From an uncultured Alphaproteobacteria bacterium (GTDB taxonomy: Bacteria > Pseudomonadota > Alphaproteobacteria > HIMB59): DNA of 40,883 bases. The DNA is taken from assembly GCA_902542505.1 (NCBI GenBank), contig CACBUI010000002.1:1-40883 (forward strand). Direction: 5' to 3'. Each line of letters starts with the position of its first letter. The first letter of the stretch is position 1. Positions 1-7,805 of this stretch are shown here, piece after piece. The notes under the pieces are model-generated. The model was not told the origin of the DNA, did not search any database, and worked only from the letters and a program-made list of their open reading frames with translations. The position numbers and the translations under genes are program-made.

Positions 1-1
1 A

Positions 2-457
2 AAATTAGATGATAATGCTCAAATATCTTTACGATTTAAAGGAGGAGCAAAAGGCACTATCTGGTCTTCACAAGTAGCCCCAGGAAATGAAAATCATTTA
101 CAAATAAGAATTTATGGTAATAAGGCCGGACTAGAATGGTGTCAAGAAGATCCAAATTACCTTTACTTTACAAAATTTGGAGAACCCAAACAAAAAATTA
201 CAAGAGGTGGATCAGGTGCTATGAGCGATGCGGGAGATGTTACTAGAATTCCTGCCGGACACCCCGAGGGATATTTAGAGGGCTTTGCAAATATATATAC
301 AGATGTAGCTAATGCACTAATTGATCAGAAAAATGGCAAATTTAATGAGGAAAATCATCATTTTCCAAGTGTAGAAGATGGACTTGAGGGTATTAAATTT
401 ATCGAAAGGTCAATCGCATCAAGCTCATCAAATTCAAGCTGGGTAAATTTCAATTAA
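2..457 (+). CDS. Gfo/Idh/MocA family oxidoreductase, C-terminal part (5' truncated by window)
   Basis: The open frame runs in from the left edge without a start and ends at TAA 455-457, giving about 151 residues. The visible part matches the C-terminal substrate-binding domain of NAD(P)-dependent sugar or polyol dehydrogenases: beta-strand segments such as ISLRFKGGAKGTIWSS, then a glycine-rich loop with AGHPEGYLEGFANIY, then a helix ending in SVEDGLEGIKFIE. These proteins usually oxidise sugars or inositol-type polyols in the cytoplasm; the N-terminal Rossmann fold lies outside the window. An internal ATG at 221 is in frame but is not the real start, because family similarity continues upstream of it. 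The stop overlaps the stop of the convergent aldo/keto reductase. Substrate is unknown. Confidence 0.85.
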   Translation, partial: KLDDNAQISLRFKGGAKGTIWSSQVAPGNENHLQIRIYGNKAGLEWCQEDPNYLYFTKFGEPKQKITRGGSGAMSDAGDVTRIPAGHPEGYLEGFANIYTDVANALIDQKNGKFNEENHHFPSVEDGLEGIKFIERSIASSSSNSSWVNFN

Positions 458-1407
458 TTCCAACTAAGTTTTTTACGTGTATCCCAATAATCTTGAGTGG
501 ACAAACTAAAAGACTCAAGAGAGGGCAATTCGGTATCTATTTTTTCAAGACAACTTAAATTTTCATCTAACTGTTTGATTGTTGATGCTCCTGTTAGGCA
601 AATTTTAACAAACGGTAGTTGATAAACCCAAAGATAAGACAATTGCTCCAAAGTTAAATCCATAGATGAGGCAACTGACTTTAATTCTTTAATTTTGTTT
701 TGATGAAATTCTCTATTTGAATTAGTTAGTCTTCCATTTGAGAAAATCTCTTTTGCAATTACATTGATCTTTTTTTCAGATACTTCTTTTAAAATGGAAG
801 TACAAGATTGGTCAAAGATATTAATGGTCGTTTGTAAATAAGAAAATAGATTAAGTTTTTCATTCTTAATTAAAAGGTCATTAATAGTTTTCTCTTGATC
901 TGGGCCACTTGTTGAGATTCCTATTTCTATTCCATTTTTTTTTATTGTCTCAAGCTCCTTTAGAACATTAATATCATCTAAGACTTTACTTTCTGAATTG
1001 ACAGAATGAATGTGATATAGATCAATACTTTTTCCTAAATTAAGTCTTGTCTCCACCCATTGTTGTTTTAAAAATTCAACTGAGTGATCTTTTCTTTCAT
1101 GTTGATCTGCCTGAACTTCCCAATTTGCTAAATATTCATAGCCCCACTTAGACCCCACAAAACCATCAAATTGTTTTTGAGCTCTAATCCAACTAGATAA
1201 AAATTCCTCAGCATCTCCATATACCCTTGCCGCATCGAAATATCGAATACCTCTCTTGTAAGCATGACTAAGTACTTCGTGACAATGAGATCTCATAGAA
1301 TTTTTTGATATGTTGCTGCCTAAATCTGAACTATGACCAATGTTTATATATCCGGGCCTCCCAAGAGAAGCCAATCCTAGGCCTATTTTATTGTCTAATT
1401 TAAACAA
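454..1407 (-). CDS. Aldo/keto reductase
   Basis: A 317-residue cytoplasmic NAD(P)H oxidoreductase of the aldo/keto reductase fold, the usual length. The catalytic set can be read: Asp and Tyr in YFDAARVYGDAEEFL, Lys in GSKWGYEY and His in DLYHIHSVN. A late segment (KICLTGASTIKQLDENL) is the cofactor-binding strand and helix of the family. It is the last gene of the long minus-strand gene train and overlaps the upstream HAD phosphatase gene by 8 bases, so the two are probably translationally coupled. Position after xylose isomerase suggests a sugar or sugar-derived aldehyde substrate (inference). Its stop overlaps that of the convergent Gfo/Idh/MocA gene. Confidence 0.88.
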   Translation of the reverse strand: MFKLDNKIGLGLASLGRPGYINIGHSSDLGSNISKNSMRSHCHEVLSHAYKRGIRYFDAARVYGDAEEFLSSWIRAQKQFDGFVGSKWGYEYLANWEVQADQHERKDHSVEFLKQQWVETRLNLGKSIDLYHIHSVNSESKVLDDINVLKELETIKKNGIEIGISTSGPDQEKTINDLLIKNEKLNLFSYLQTTINIFDQSCTSILKEVSEKKINVIAKEIFSNGRLTNSNREFHQNKIKELKSVASSMDLTLEQLSYLWVYQLPFVKICLTGASTIKQLDENLSCLEKIDTELPSLESFSLSTQDYWDTRKKLSWN

Positions 1408-2005
1408 TTATATGATTTGCTATTTGACTTTTTATGGTCAGTGGGTCGGTTAAATGAATAGTTTGAAAGCCAAGTGATTCCCCCGCCTCAATATTTTCAA
1501 TACGATCATCAATGAAAAGAGTTTGTTCAGGTGTTAAATTAAATCTTGAAATCGCTAATTTATAAATTTCAGGGTCTGGTTTTACTAAAAACTCTCTACC
1601 AGAGATAATTTTATCATCAAATTCTTTCAGGAATGGGTGTTGATCTTCCATACCCTCATAAGTCTCATCTGACCAGTTTGACAAGACATAGCAGGGGTAA
1701 CCACTTGATTTTATTTTTCGAAAAATATCAACTGTATCTTGATAAACCCCATTAACCATATTCCTATGATTTGGATAATATTGCTTTATTTCATTCTCAT
1801 AATTAGGGAAATTTTTTATTGCATCTTTAACTGCATCATTAATTTTTACTCCAGCATCGCATCTCATATCTAGATGAGGAAATGCGATTGTATTCATAAA
1901 ATATTCTCTTTTAGTTTGATCAGGAATGATATTTTTAAATACATAATGTGGATCCCAATCAAAAAAAACATTACCTAAATCAAATAGAAATTTTGTAATT
2001 TTCAT
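1400..2005 (-). CDS. HAD-superfamily hydrolase (YihX / haloacid dehalogenase-like phosphatase)
   Basis: A 201-residue hydrolase. Motif I is FDLGNVFFDWDP, in which the first Asp is the nucleophile; the DLGNV form is typical of the YihX-like group of sugar-phosphate phosphatases, where the second motif-I Asp is absent. Motif II is YVLSNWSDE, motif III the Lys in FLVKPDPEIY, and motif IV FIDDRIENIEAGE. A helical cap occupies roughly residues 15-85. Four bases separate it from xylA upstream and it overlaps the aldo/keto reductase downstream, so it lies in the same transcript. A role in dephosphorylating sugar phosphates is likely but not proven. Confidence 0.85.
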   Translation of the reverse strand: MKITKFLFDLGNVFFDWDPHYVFKNIIPDQTKREYFMNTIAFPHLDMRCDAGVKINDAVKDAIKNFPNYENEIKQYYPNHRNMVNGVYQDTVDIFRKIKSSGYPCYVLSNWSDETYEGMEDQHPFLKEFDDKIISGREFLVKPDPEIYKLAISRFNLTPEQTLFIDDRIENIEAGESLGFQTIHLTDPLTIKSQIANHIIV

Positions 2006-2009
2006 CGAC

Positions 2010-3317
2010 TTAATCTACAAAAGAATTTATTAGATTTTCAAGATATTCTTGGCGACCGGACTTTGGTTGAGGGTTTATATTTTTAGCAATGACATTTTTA
2101 TGAATATCTTCAAGAGACATTGAAGTCATTAGTTGTTTTTCAGAGGCCCACTGTTCATATCTTTGTTTTAAAAAATTCTCATAACCACCATCATTAATCA
2201 TTTTTTCAACAGCAATAAGAGTTCTAGCACAAGTATCCATAGAGCCAATATGTGCATAGAATAGATCCTCAGGATCTATTGATTGCCTTCTAATCTTAGC
2301 ATCCATGTTAAGACCTCCTGAGGAAAAACCTCCATTTTTAAAAATATAGTAAAAAGGCAAAACTAATTCTTCTACATTGTTAGGGAATTGGTCTGTATCC
2401 CATCCTACTAAGTAGTCTCCTCTGTTAATATCAATACTCCCAAAGATGTCATTGGAAAGTGCATATGCAATCTCGTGCTCGAATGAATGTTTTGCTAAAA
2501 TAGCGTGATTTTGCTCGATATTTAGCTTGAATTCTTTTTCTATACCGTATTTTTGAAGAAATGCGAAAACATTAGCAGAGTCAAAATCATATTGATGTTT
2601 CGTTGGCTCATGGGGTTTCGGCTCAATGAGGAGTAGACCCTTAAAACCAATTTTGTGCTTATGCTCAGCTACCATGTTCAAAAATCTACCAAGCTGATCA
2701 TATTCTTGTTTCATATTAGTATTTAGAATTGTTTCGTAACCCTCTCTGCCTCCCCATAAAACATAATTTTGTCCACCTAAAAACATTGTGTTTTCCATAC
2801 ACATCTTCACTTGAGCAGCTGCATATTGAAAAACATCAGGATCAGGGTTAGTAGCAGCACCAGACATGTATCTGCGATGGCTGAATAAATTTGCTGTTCC
2901 CCAAAGAAGTTTTACTTTACTTGTTTCAAGTTTTTTTGAAATTTCATCAATAATAGTTTTTTGAATTTTTTCTGTCTCTGAAAAACTTTCACCCTCTGGA
3001 GCAACATCTACATCATGAAAACAGAAATATGGTATTCCTAATTTTTCAAAAAATTCGAATGCATTATTGAGCTTATCTTTTGCTTGTTGTATTTTATCTC
3101 CTGCTTCCATCCATGGTCTTAAAAATGTCTGTCCTCCAAAAGGGTCACCCCCTGGCCAATTAAAAGTGTGCCAGTAACATACTGCCATTCTCAGATGTTC
3201 CTCTAATGTTTTTCCTAGAATTTTTTTATTAGCATCATAAAATTTAAATGAAAGTGGATTTGTAGAGTCTCTACCTTCATATTTAATTGTAGGTATATCT
3301 TTGAAATAATCAGACAT
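2010..3317 (-). CDS. xylA: D-xylose isomerase
   Basis: A 435-residue protein of full length for class II xylose isomerases. Signatures are clear: [12 protein letters not shown] carries the catalytic His and its Asp partner, WGGREGYE is a family hallmark, [16 protein letters not shown] carries the metal-ligand Glu and the Lys, NIEQNHA gives further metal ligands, and DINRGD with the following GWDTDQFP gives the Asp ligands. The enzyme interconverts D-xylose and D-xylulose, and often D-glucose and D-fructose, in the cytoplasm. No xylulokinase gene is in the window. It sits 3 bases after the metallo-hydrolase gene and 4 bases before the HAD phosphatase gene in one gene train. Confidence 0.97.
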   Translation of the reverse strand: MSDYFKDIPTIKYEGRDSTNPLSFKFYDANKKILGKTLEEHLRMAVCYWHTFNWPGGDPFGGQTFLRPWMEAGDKIQQAKDKLNNAFEFFEKLGIPYFCFHDVDVAPEGESFSETEKIQKTIIDEISKKLETSKVKLLWGTANLFSHRRYMSGAATNPDPDVFQYAAAQVKMCMENTMFLGGQNYVLWGGREGYETILNTNMKQEYDQLGRFLNMVAEHKHKIGFKGLLLIEPKPHEPTKHQYDFDSANVFAFLQKYGIEKEFKLNIEQNHAILAKHSFEHEIAYALSNDIFGSIDINRGDYLVGWDTDQFPNNVEELVLPFYYIFKNGGFSSGGLNMDAKIRRQSIDPEDLFYAHIGSMDTCARTLIAVEKMINDGGYENFLKQRYEQWASEKQLMTSMSLEDIHKNVIAKNINPQPKSGRQEYLENLINSFVD

Positions 3318-3320
3318 AAA

Positions 3321-4274
3321 TTAGTCGTAATAAAACATTGGGGCTTTTTTAAATTCTTCCCAAGCATGCGGGTCGTGCCCTGTGACTACTGTAGCATTTT
3401 TGTCTTTTGCAATTTTTTTGAGTTTTTTTACAGAGTCAACAACGTCAACAGCAGAGCAAACAAGACCTGGTAGTGTTAAATTGTTCCAATGATCCATTGT
3501 GTAAGCTGCATCTATAGTAAGCAATACATAACCTGAATTTGGTAAATTAACTAAAAAAGACTGATGGCCCGGTGCATGCCCCGGAGTAAAAATTACAATT
3601 ATTGATCCGTCGCCATATAAGTCATAAAAGTCATCATTTTTATCTCTTAAAAATTTCCAATTAATTCCAGGTTTATCAAAGTCTTTTCTAATATAAGCAG
3701 GCTTTGAGAACCAATCAGGATTAAAAGCATAATCATATTCCTTTTGTTGAACTAGGTGTGTTGCATTAGGAAACCTTCCAACACCACCTGAGTGATCGAG
3801 GTGAAGATGAGAATGTAAGACGTATCTTATACCTGCTGGATTAACCCCAATAGAGTTAAGTTGATCAATACAATTTTCAGTTTTTCCCATAATTGGATCA
3901 TAAGCAGCAACAACAGAACCCCAATGAGCATGTTTATCTTCACTAACCTCTTTTGCATTGCCTCCGTCAATTACCACATCCCCTTTTGGGTGTCTTATCA
4001 AAAACCATGGAACAGGTATCTCAAAATCCTCATTAGATTGGTTCATTTTTATATATTTCATTTTTGTTTTTAGTGTGCCGGTCTGAAACATATAGAGTCT
4101 CATATCAGTAGAAACTTGTGAGTTCGTCAAGTGACTATATTCTTTTTTTGACTTTTCAATTGCTTCTTTTATGGAATATTCTTTAACTTTTTGATCCGTC
4201 TGTTTATTAGTAATAATTTTATCAAATTGATCCAAATCAGATTTTTTGTAACTTACGCTTAATTTTTTTTCCAT
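3321..4274 (-). CDS. Metallo-beta-lactamase-fold hydrolase, N-acyl homoserine lactonase (AttM/AiiA)-like
   Basis: A 317-residue metallohydrolase. The zinc motif is HSHLHLDHSGG (HxHxDH), later His ligands are in TPGHAPGHQSF and VTGHDPHAW, and an Asp ligand lies in LLTIDAAY. The start of the fold (LYMFQTGTLKT, then PVPWFLIRHPKGDVVIDGG) resembles quorum-quenching lactonases of the AttM/BlcC type. About 55 charged residues precede the fold, longer than usual; a later start is possible, but the ATG used here directly abuts the cupin gene's stop. Lactone, thioester or ester hydrolysis are all possible. The neighbours (cupin, amidohydrolase subunits) favour a catabolic role over signalling, as inference. 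Confidence 0.82.
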   Translation of the reverse strand: MEKKLSVSYKKSDLDQFDKIITNKQTDQKVKEYSIKEAIEKSKKEYSHLTNSQVSTDMRLYMFQTGTLKTKMKYIKMNQSNEDFEIPVPWFLIRHPKGDVVIDGGNAKEVSEDKHAHWGSVVAAYDPIMGKTENCIDQLNSIGVNPAGIRYVLHSHLHLDHSGGVGRFPNATHLVQQKEYDYAFNPDWFSKPAYIRKDFDKPGINWKFLRDKNDDFYDLYGDGSIIVIFTPGHAPGHQSFLVNLPNSGYVLLTIDAAYTMDHWNNLTLPGLVCSAVDVVDSVKKLKKIAKDKNATVVTGHDPHAWEEFKKAPMFYYD

Positions 4275-4550
4275 CTATTTAAATTCTATCTCAATAAATT
4301 TGTAAATAAAATCATTGTTATTAAATACATTGTGGTTAACTCCCTTTTCTCTAAAGTAAGATCCACCTTTTGCTAGTTTTGAAATTGTTTCCTCGCCATC
4401 ATGATTAACAATTTTTAGTTCCCCATCTAGCAAGGGTACTACCACATAATCGTATTCATGGATATGCTGACCAGTTGAGTCCCCAACTTCAAAAGACCAC
4501 TCTGTAACTCTGGTTTTTTGATTATCTATCATGACATTGGCTTTAGCCAT
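4275..4550 (-). CDS. Small cupin-domain protein
   Basis: A 91-residue single-domain cupin. The first cupin motif is seen as GDSTGQHIHEYDYVVVPLLDGEL, with His-x-His and a following acidic residue, and the second as GGSYFREKGVNHNVFNNN with a closing His. These residues usually bind one metal ion. Stand-alone cupins act as small isomerases, decarboxylases or ligand-binding proteins; the reaction here cannot be read. It abuts the metallo-hydrolase gene and lies 4 bases after the 119-residue unknown, inside the amidohydrolase gene train. Confidence 0.75.
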   Translation of the reverse strand: MAKANVMIDNQKTRVTEWSFEVGDSTGQHIHEYDYVVVPLLDGELKIVNHDGEETISKLAKGGSYFREKGVNHNVFNNNDFIYKFIEIEFK

Positions 4551-4554
4551 GTCG

Positions 4555-4914
4555 TTAGATATTTCTACAGGGTACGCCCTCAGCTTTTTCAGCCTTTAGA
4601 GCTTCGGCAGCTTTTGTTGCTTTTTCAACTGAGTCGAAAACAAGTTCAGGAAAAAGAACAAAAGGTTTTGCTCTATCAGCACTGAGCTGTCCAACACACC
4701 AGGTCTTACCGGGTTCAACACACATGACCATATATGTTCCAGGTATAGGACCATAATGCCTGTTATTTAAAGCAAAAAGGCACTCTGCCATATCATTTAA
4801 TTTATCTACGTCTAAATTTTGAAGTGCTTTTTTTTCTAGTTCATTTAAAGGAGTATCAAGAGCTCCAAGTGTTTCTTTTCCCCATGGGATCTCCTGCATA
4901 TTTTGTTTTTTCAT
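4555..4914 (-). CDS. Hypothetical 119-residue protein of the amidohydrolase cluster
   Basis: I do not recognise this family. It is a soluble protein without signal peptide or membrane segment. It has an N-terminal helix-rich part (residues 20-50), a middle segment NNRHYGPIPGTYMVMCVEPGKTWCVGQ with two Cys, Pro and Gly, and a Lys/Ala/Glu helix before the last Cys (GVPCRNI). It starts 3 bases downstream of the large dimethylformamidase-like subunit and 4 bases before the cupin, so co-expression is very likely. It could be an accessory or maturation factor for the iron amidohydrolase, but that is inference from position only. Confidence 0.7.
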   Translation of the reverse strand: MKKQNMQEIPWGKETLGALDTPLNELEKKALQNLDVDKLNDMAECLFALNNRHYGPIPGTYMVMCVEPGKTWCVGQLSADRAKPFVLFPELVFDSVEKATKAAEALKAEKAEGVPCRNI

Positions 4915-4917
4915 AAT

Positions 4918-7272
4918 TTAAGGTAAAGGCCCGTCCTTTAAAAAACCTTTAAGAGTGTTTTCCATAATTCTGGAGACATTATTATTATAATTATTATGTG
5001 AAAGACTACCGCACCAAGCCAAAGACCCTGGTGCAAACATAGCTCCGTTATTAGGTGTTTTATAGTAAATCATATCAGCTCTTACCATTGGATTTTCATG
5101 ACCACCGCCATAGTAGCCGCGAACAGCAAAGTGTATTTCCTCGTTAACTTGCAACATCATATTAGAGTGATCTTGTGAACGAGCCAAATAATATGCATTA
5201 TGTGGAGTTCCAAACTCTAAGTCGTACCTATCTAATTCTAAACCAGCAGCTCCTCCACCAACTAAACCAAAGTCACCAATAACCTCATCTGCTCCAATCC
5301 CTTCAAAGATCCATGAACATTCAGGTTTAAAGCTATCTTCTTCTCTTTTGTAGTATGAAGAAACGTCAAATCCATATGATGTAAAAGTTAAACCACAAAC
5401 TTTAGAAGGTATTCTTCCTCGAGCTCTCCACATACCTCCATATTTACCATCAAAGGCATTATTGTATTCACCTGGGTTAGATGTCCATGCTCTTGTGCCA
5501 GCCTCACCTTTTCGTACTTCAGTAATATTGGAGTTGTCTGGATGATATTCACTAATCCAGTAAAATCCATCCGAACCTAAATAAAAACATCTACCACCTT
5601 GCATTTGATAGGACTCTAAGGCGTCCATATATTTCTCAGATGAATACTCAGGGTGACTTCCAGTCATCACGACTTTATAACGATTTAATAAATTTATACC
5701 TTCATGTTCCAAATCTTCATCTGTAAGAACATCAAACTCAAAGCCCTTTTCCTCAAGCCAGTCTGTTAAATGTAAGTCGGCATTTAGTTGCCATAATGAT
5801 GGAGAAAGCCAGTGTCTGTATTTAGGTCTCATATTAAGGATTGGTCTAAGTCTTGATGAAATAGATACTCCATGTCCATCAGAGTGAAGTGAGTAAGTTG
5901 ATAAACCATATTCTCTGTGTTCATTTAAATATAAGTCTGCAGGTTCTAGCACAGGAACTTTACCTGCGAGTAATTGAGCTACGACAGAATTAGTTCCAAG
6001 ATTATCATTGGAGTAAGCCATATAACTGTTTGTGGGTAAGAGAAATAAAATTTTAGCTGTGGCTGTCCCTCTTGGAGGTTTTACACAAAAAGGAATATAA
6101 TCTTCATTTTCTGACTCTTCTCTTCCATCAACTCTAAGTCGAGCAGCATACACACCACTTTTCAGACCCTCTGGGATTTTTAATTTAAAATCAACATCCC
6201 ATCTTGCATCATCGATATCATCATCATGGAAATGGATAGCTCCGTACTCTTCAGGTTTGTGATGGAAAACCATTTCATCCGCTGTCCAGTTATGTCCTGT
6301 CATACCTCTGTTTGGCATATTAATAATAAATCCGTGGTGATTATTTGGAGAAGTATCAACAATCTTTGTTGAAGCAATGTTTTTGCCAATATTCGCATGA
6401 AAGTCCCAAGCGCCTACGACTGTTGACCTGACAGTGGTATTACACTCATCATAGCTTGATGCAAGTGTTTCGATCTCAGCCTTCGATAGCGCGATATTAG
6501 ATAATCTAGGTCTGTCTATCTTGCCATTAAAAGTCTTGGTTTGCTCAGGTAATTCAATGGGATGAGGTACTTCTTTAAAATGACCTCCGGAAATGTGCCT
6601 ACCAGATCTATTATTTAATGTAGTAGCTGCAATTAACAATGGAGCATCATTAGCGGCAGGTAAAACTGAACTAGTGGTCTCAATAATAGCTGAGGTTTCT
6701 TCAATTGGATTCAAAATAGCCATACCTAAACCACCATTTGTGGATGTAACCCTAGGTTCTTGGTGAAGGGTAAGCCTTCTTGATTGTGCATCAAATGTTG
6801 CAATTACCAGATACCAAACTTTTCTTAAAAGTTTTTTTTCTGAGGAGACAGTAACAACCTGAGATCCATCTCCTATTTCTACAGATAAACATCCCTCATC
6901 ATTAATGAAGAGGCCATAGCCTTTTTTTTCTTCTTCATTAAATTTAGTGAAAATTCCTTGTCTACCTTTATCTGGCGTTGTAGGAAAAATATAAGCTTGC
7001 ATAGTAAAGCTCTCTAAATTTAAATTATCATGCTGAGGCATGATGATGTACGATCCACCATGTATTCTCTGGTTTTTCCCTTGATAAGTTCCATTACAAC
7101 TGGCATCTATTTCAGCTTCTTTATACCCAGGGCCTTCAGGATTTGTATCACCGTGTATAAGACGGACTAATTGAACTTCATAACTATCATTGTATTCTGC
7201 ATTAATATAAAATTTAACTTCTTCACCTGGATGAGCTGAGTACTTATCGCTATAACCTGTTATTTTTAACAT
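4918..7272 (-). CDS. N,N-dimethylformamidase-like large (beta) subunit
   Basis: 784 residues, close to the known dimethylformamidase large subunit. Order: an N-terminal beta domain (1-65), a LamG/concanavalin-like domain (about 70-270, with a laminin-G type MQAYIFPTT and LVIATFDAQSRRL), then a glutaminase-like catalytic domain (400 onward). In the Paracoccus enzyme the single Fe is, as I recall, held by Tyr399, Tyr440 and Glu521. Here Tyr417 (LPTNSYMAYSN), Tyr460 (STYSLHSDG) and Glu542 (TGSHPEYSS) have nearly the same spacing. The family hydrolyses N-substituted formamides to formate and amine. The natural substrate of this marine version is unknown. Its ATG overlaps the small-subunit stop by one base. 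Confidence 0.88.
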   Translation of the reverse strand: MLKITGYSDKYSAHPGEEVKFYINAEYNDSYEVQLVRLIHGDTNPEGPGYKEAEIDASCNGTYQGKNQRIHGGSYIIMPQHDNLNLESFTMQAYIFPTTPDKGRQGIFTKFNEEEKKGYGLFINDEGCLSVEIGDGSQVVTVSSEKKLLRKVWYLVIATFDAQSRRLTLHQEPRVTSTNGGLGMAILNPIEETSAIIETTSSVLPAANDAPLLIAATTLNNRSGRHISGGHFKEVPHPIELPEQTKTFNGKIDRPRLSNIALSKAEIETLASSYDECNTTVRSTVVGAWDFHANIGKNIASTKIVDTSPNNHHGFIINMPNRGMTGHNWTADEMVFHHKPEEYGAIHFHDDDIDDARWDVDFKLKIPEGLKSGVYAARLRVDGREESENEDYIPFCVKPPRGTATAKILFLLPTNSYMAYSNDNLGTNSVVAQLLAGKVPVLEPADLYLNEHREYGLSTYSLHSDGHGVSISSRLRPILNMRPKYRHWLSPSLWQLNADLHLTDWLEEKGFEFDVLTDEDLEHEGINLLNRYKVVMTGSHPEYSSEKYMDALESYQMQGGRCFYLGSDGFYWISEYHPDNSNITEVRKGEAGTRAWTSNPGEYNNAFDGKYGGMWRARGRIPSKVCGLTFTSYGFDVSSYYKREEDSFKPECSWIFEGIGADEVIGDFGLVGGGAAGLELDRYDLEFGTPHNAYYLARSQDHSNMMLQVNEEIHFAVRGYYGGGHENPMVRADMIYYKTPNNGAMFAPGSLAWCGSLSHNNYNNNVSRIMENTLKGFLKDGPLP

Positions 7273-7700
7273 TACTCTTCCCCGCTATACTCCTCAAGAA
7301 GTCTGTTAATTCTTTTTAAAAATATTGCATGTTCACATGCCTCTTCAGATGAATAAGAGTCTTCAGTTATTTCAACTGGCTCACCTCTAACTCCTGTTGT
7401 TATTCCAACTCTATAATCTTCATGCCTTCTTAAACAAACAGTTACAAAACCATTTTCTTTACTTCCTCTTCTTAACTTATCTAATAATGTTTGGAGATCT
7501 TGGCTATGCTGAATGACACCATGGTCTCGAGTAGCAGCCCTTCCAACTGGAGTTGCTCTGTGTTCTTCAATTAAAGATTTTAATTTTTGAGGATCTCTCA
7601 ACATTTTTAAAATGTATTTTTTGGTAATAAAATCATCAGTGTGTTTATGTCCTTTATTTAATTGGACGTTTGAGGGATGCTTGTAGCTGTAATCAGACAT
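7272..7700 (-). CDS. N,N-dimethylformamidase-like small (alpha) subunit
   Basis: 142 residues, against about 132 for the known small subunit. The C-terminal half follows the known pattern: EDYRVGITTGVRGEPVEI, then SSEEACEHAIFLKRINRLL, which matches the DAYRIATI and EEAMHAVFLRRI segments of the Paracoccus subunit as I remember it. The N-terminus is helical and charged. It is needed for the alpha/beta assembly in characterised enzymes. The gene is followed directly by the large subunit (one-base overlap). It is preceded by 105 bases after the symporter gene, the largest gap in this gene train, so an internal promoter is possible. No in-frame extension upstream exists because a TAA lies 9 bases before the ATG. 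Confidence 0.82.
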   Translation of the reverse strand: MSDYSYKHPSNVQLNKGHKHTDDFITKKYILKMLRDPQKLKSLIEEHRATPVGRAATRDHGVIQHSQDLQTLLDKLRRGSKENGFVTVCLRRHEDYRVGITTGVRGEPVEITEDSYSSEEACEHAIFLKRINRLLEEYSGEE

Positions 7701-7741
7701 AATTATATTTTAAATATAGTTAACCTTTCGCACAGTTTTTT

Positions 7742-7758
7742 GTTCCAAATAATGAAAC
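7742..7758 (-). promoter_or_regulatory. Imperfect inverted repeat upstream of the amidohydrolase genes
   Basis: In the gap between the symporter and small-subunit genes, the minus strand reads GTTTCA, five bases, TGGAAC: a dyad with one mismatch. It lies about 42 bases upstream of the small-subunit start. A similar dyad lies before the rhodopsin gene at the head of the same gene train. It could be an operator, but short AT-rich dyads arise by chance. Confidence 0.25.
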
Positions 7759-7805
7759 ACAATACGAAAAATTCTTATTCCTCCTCAATTTTAAGTACTT
7801 TATCA

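Noticed and set aside
3321..4274. Quorum-quenching as the role of the lactonase-like hydrolase
   Set aside because: No LuxI/LuxR-type gene is present and the neighbours are catabolic; family resemblance alone does not fix the substrate.
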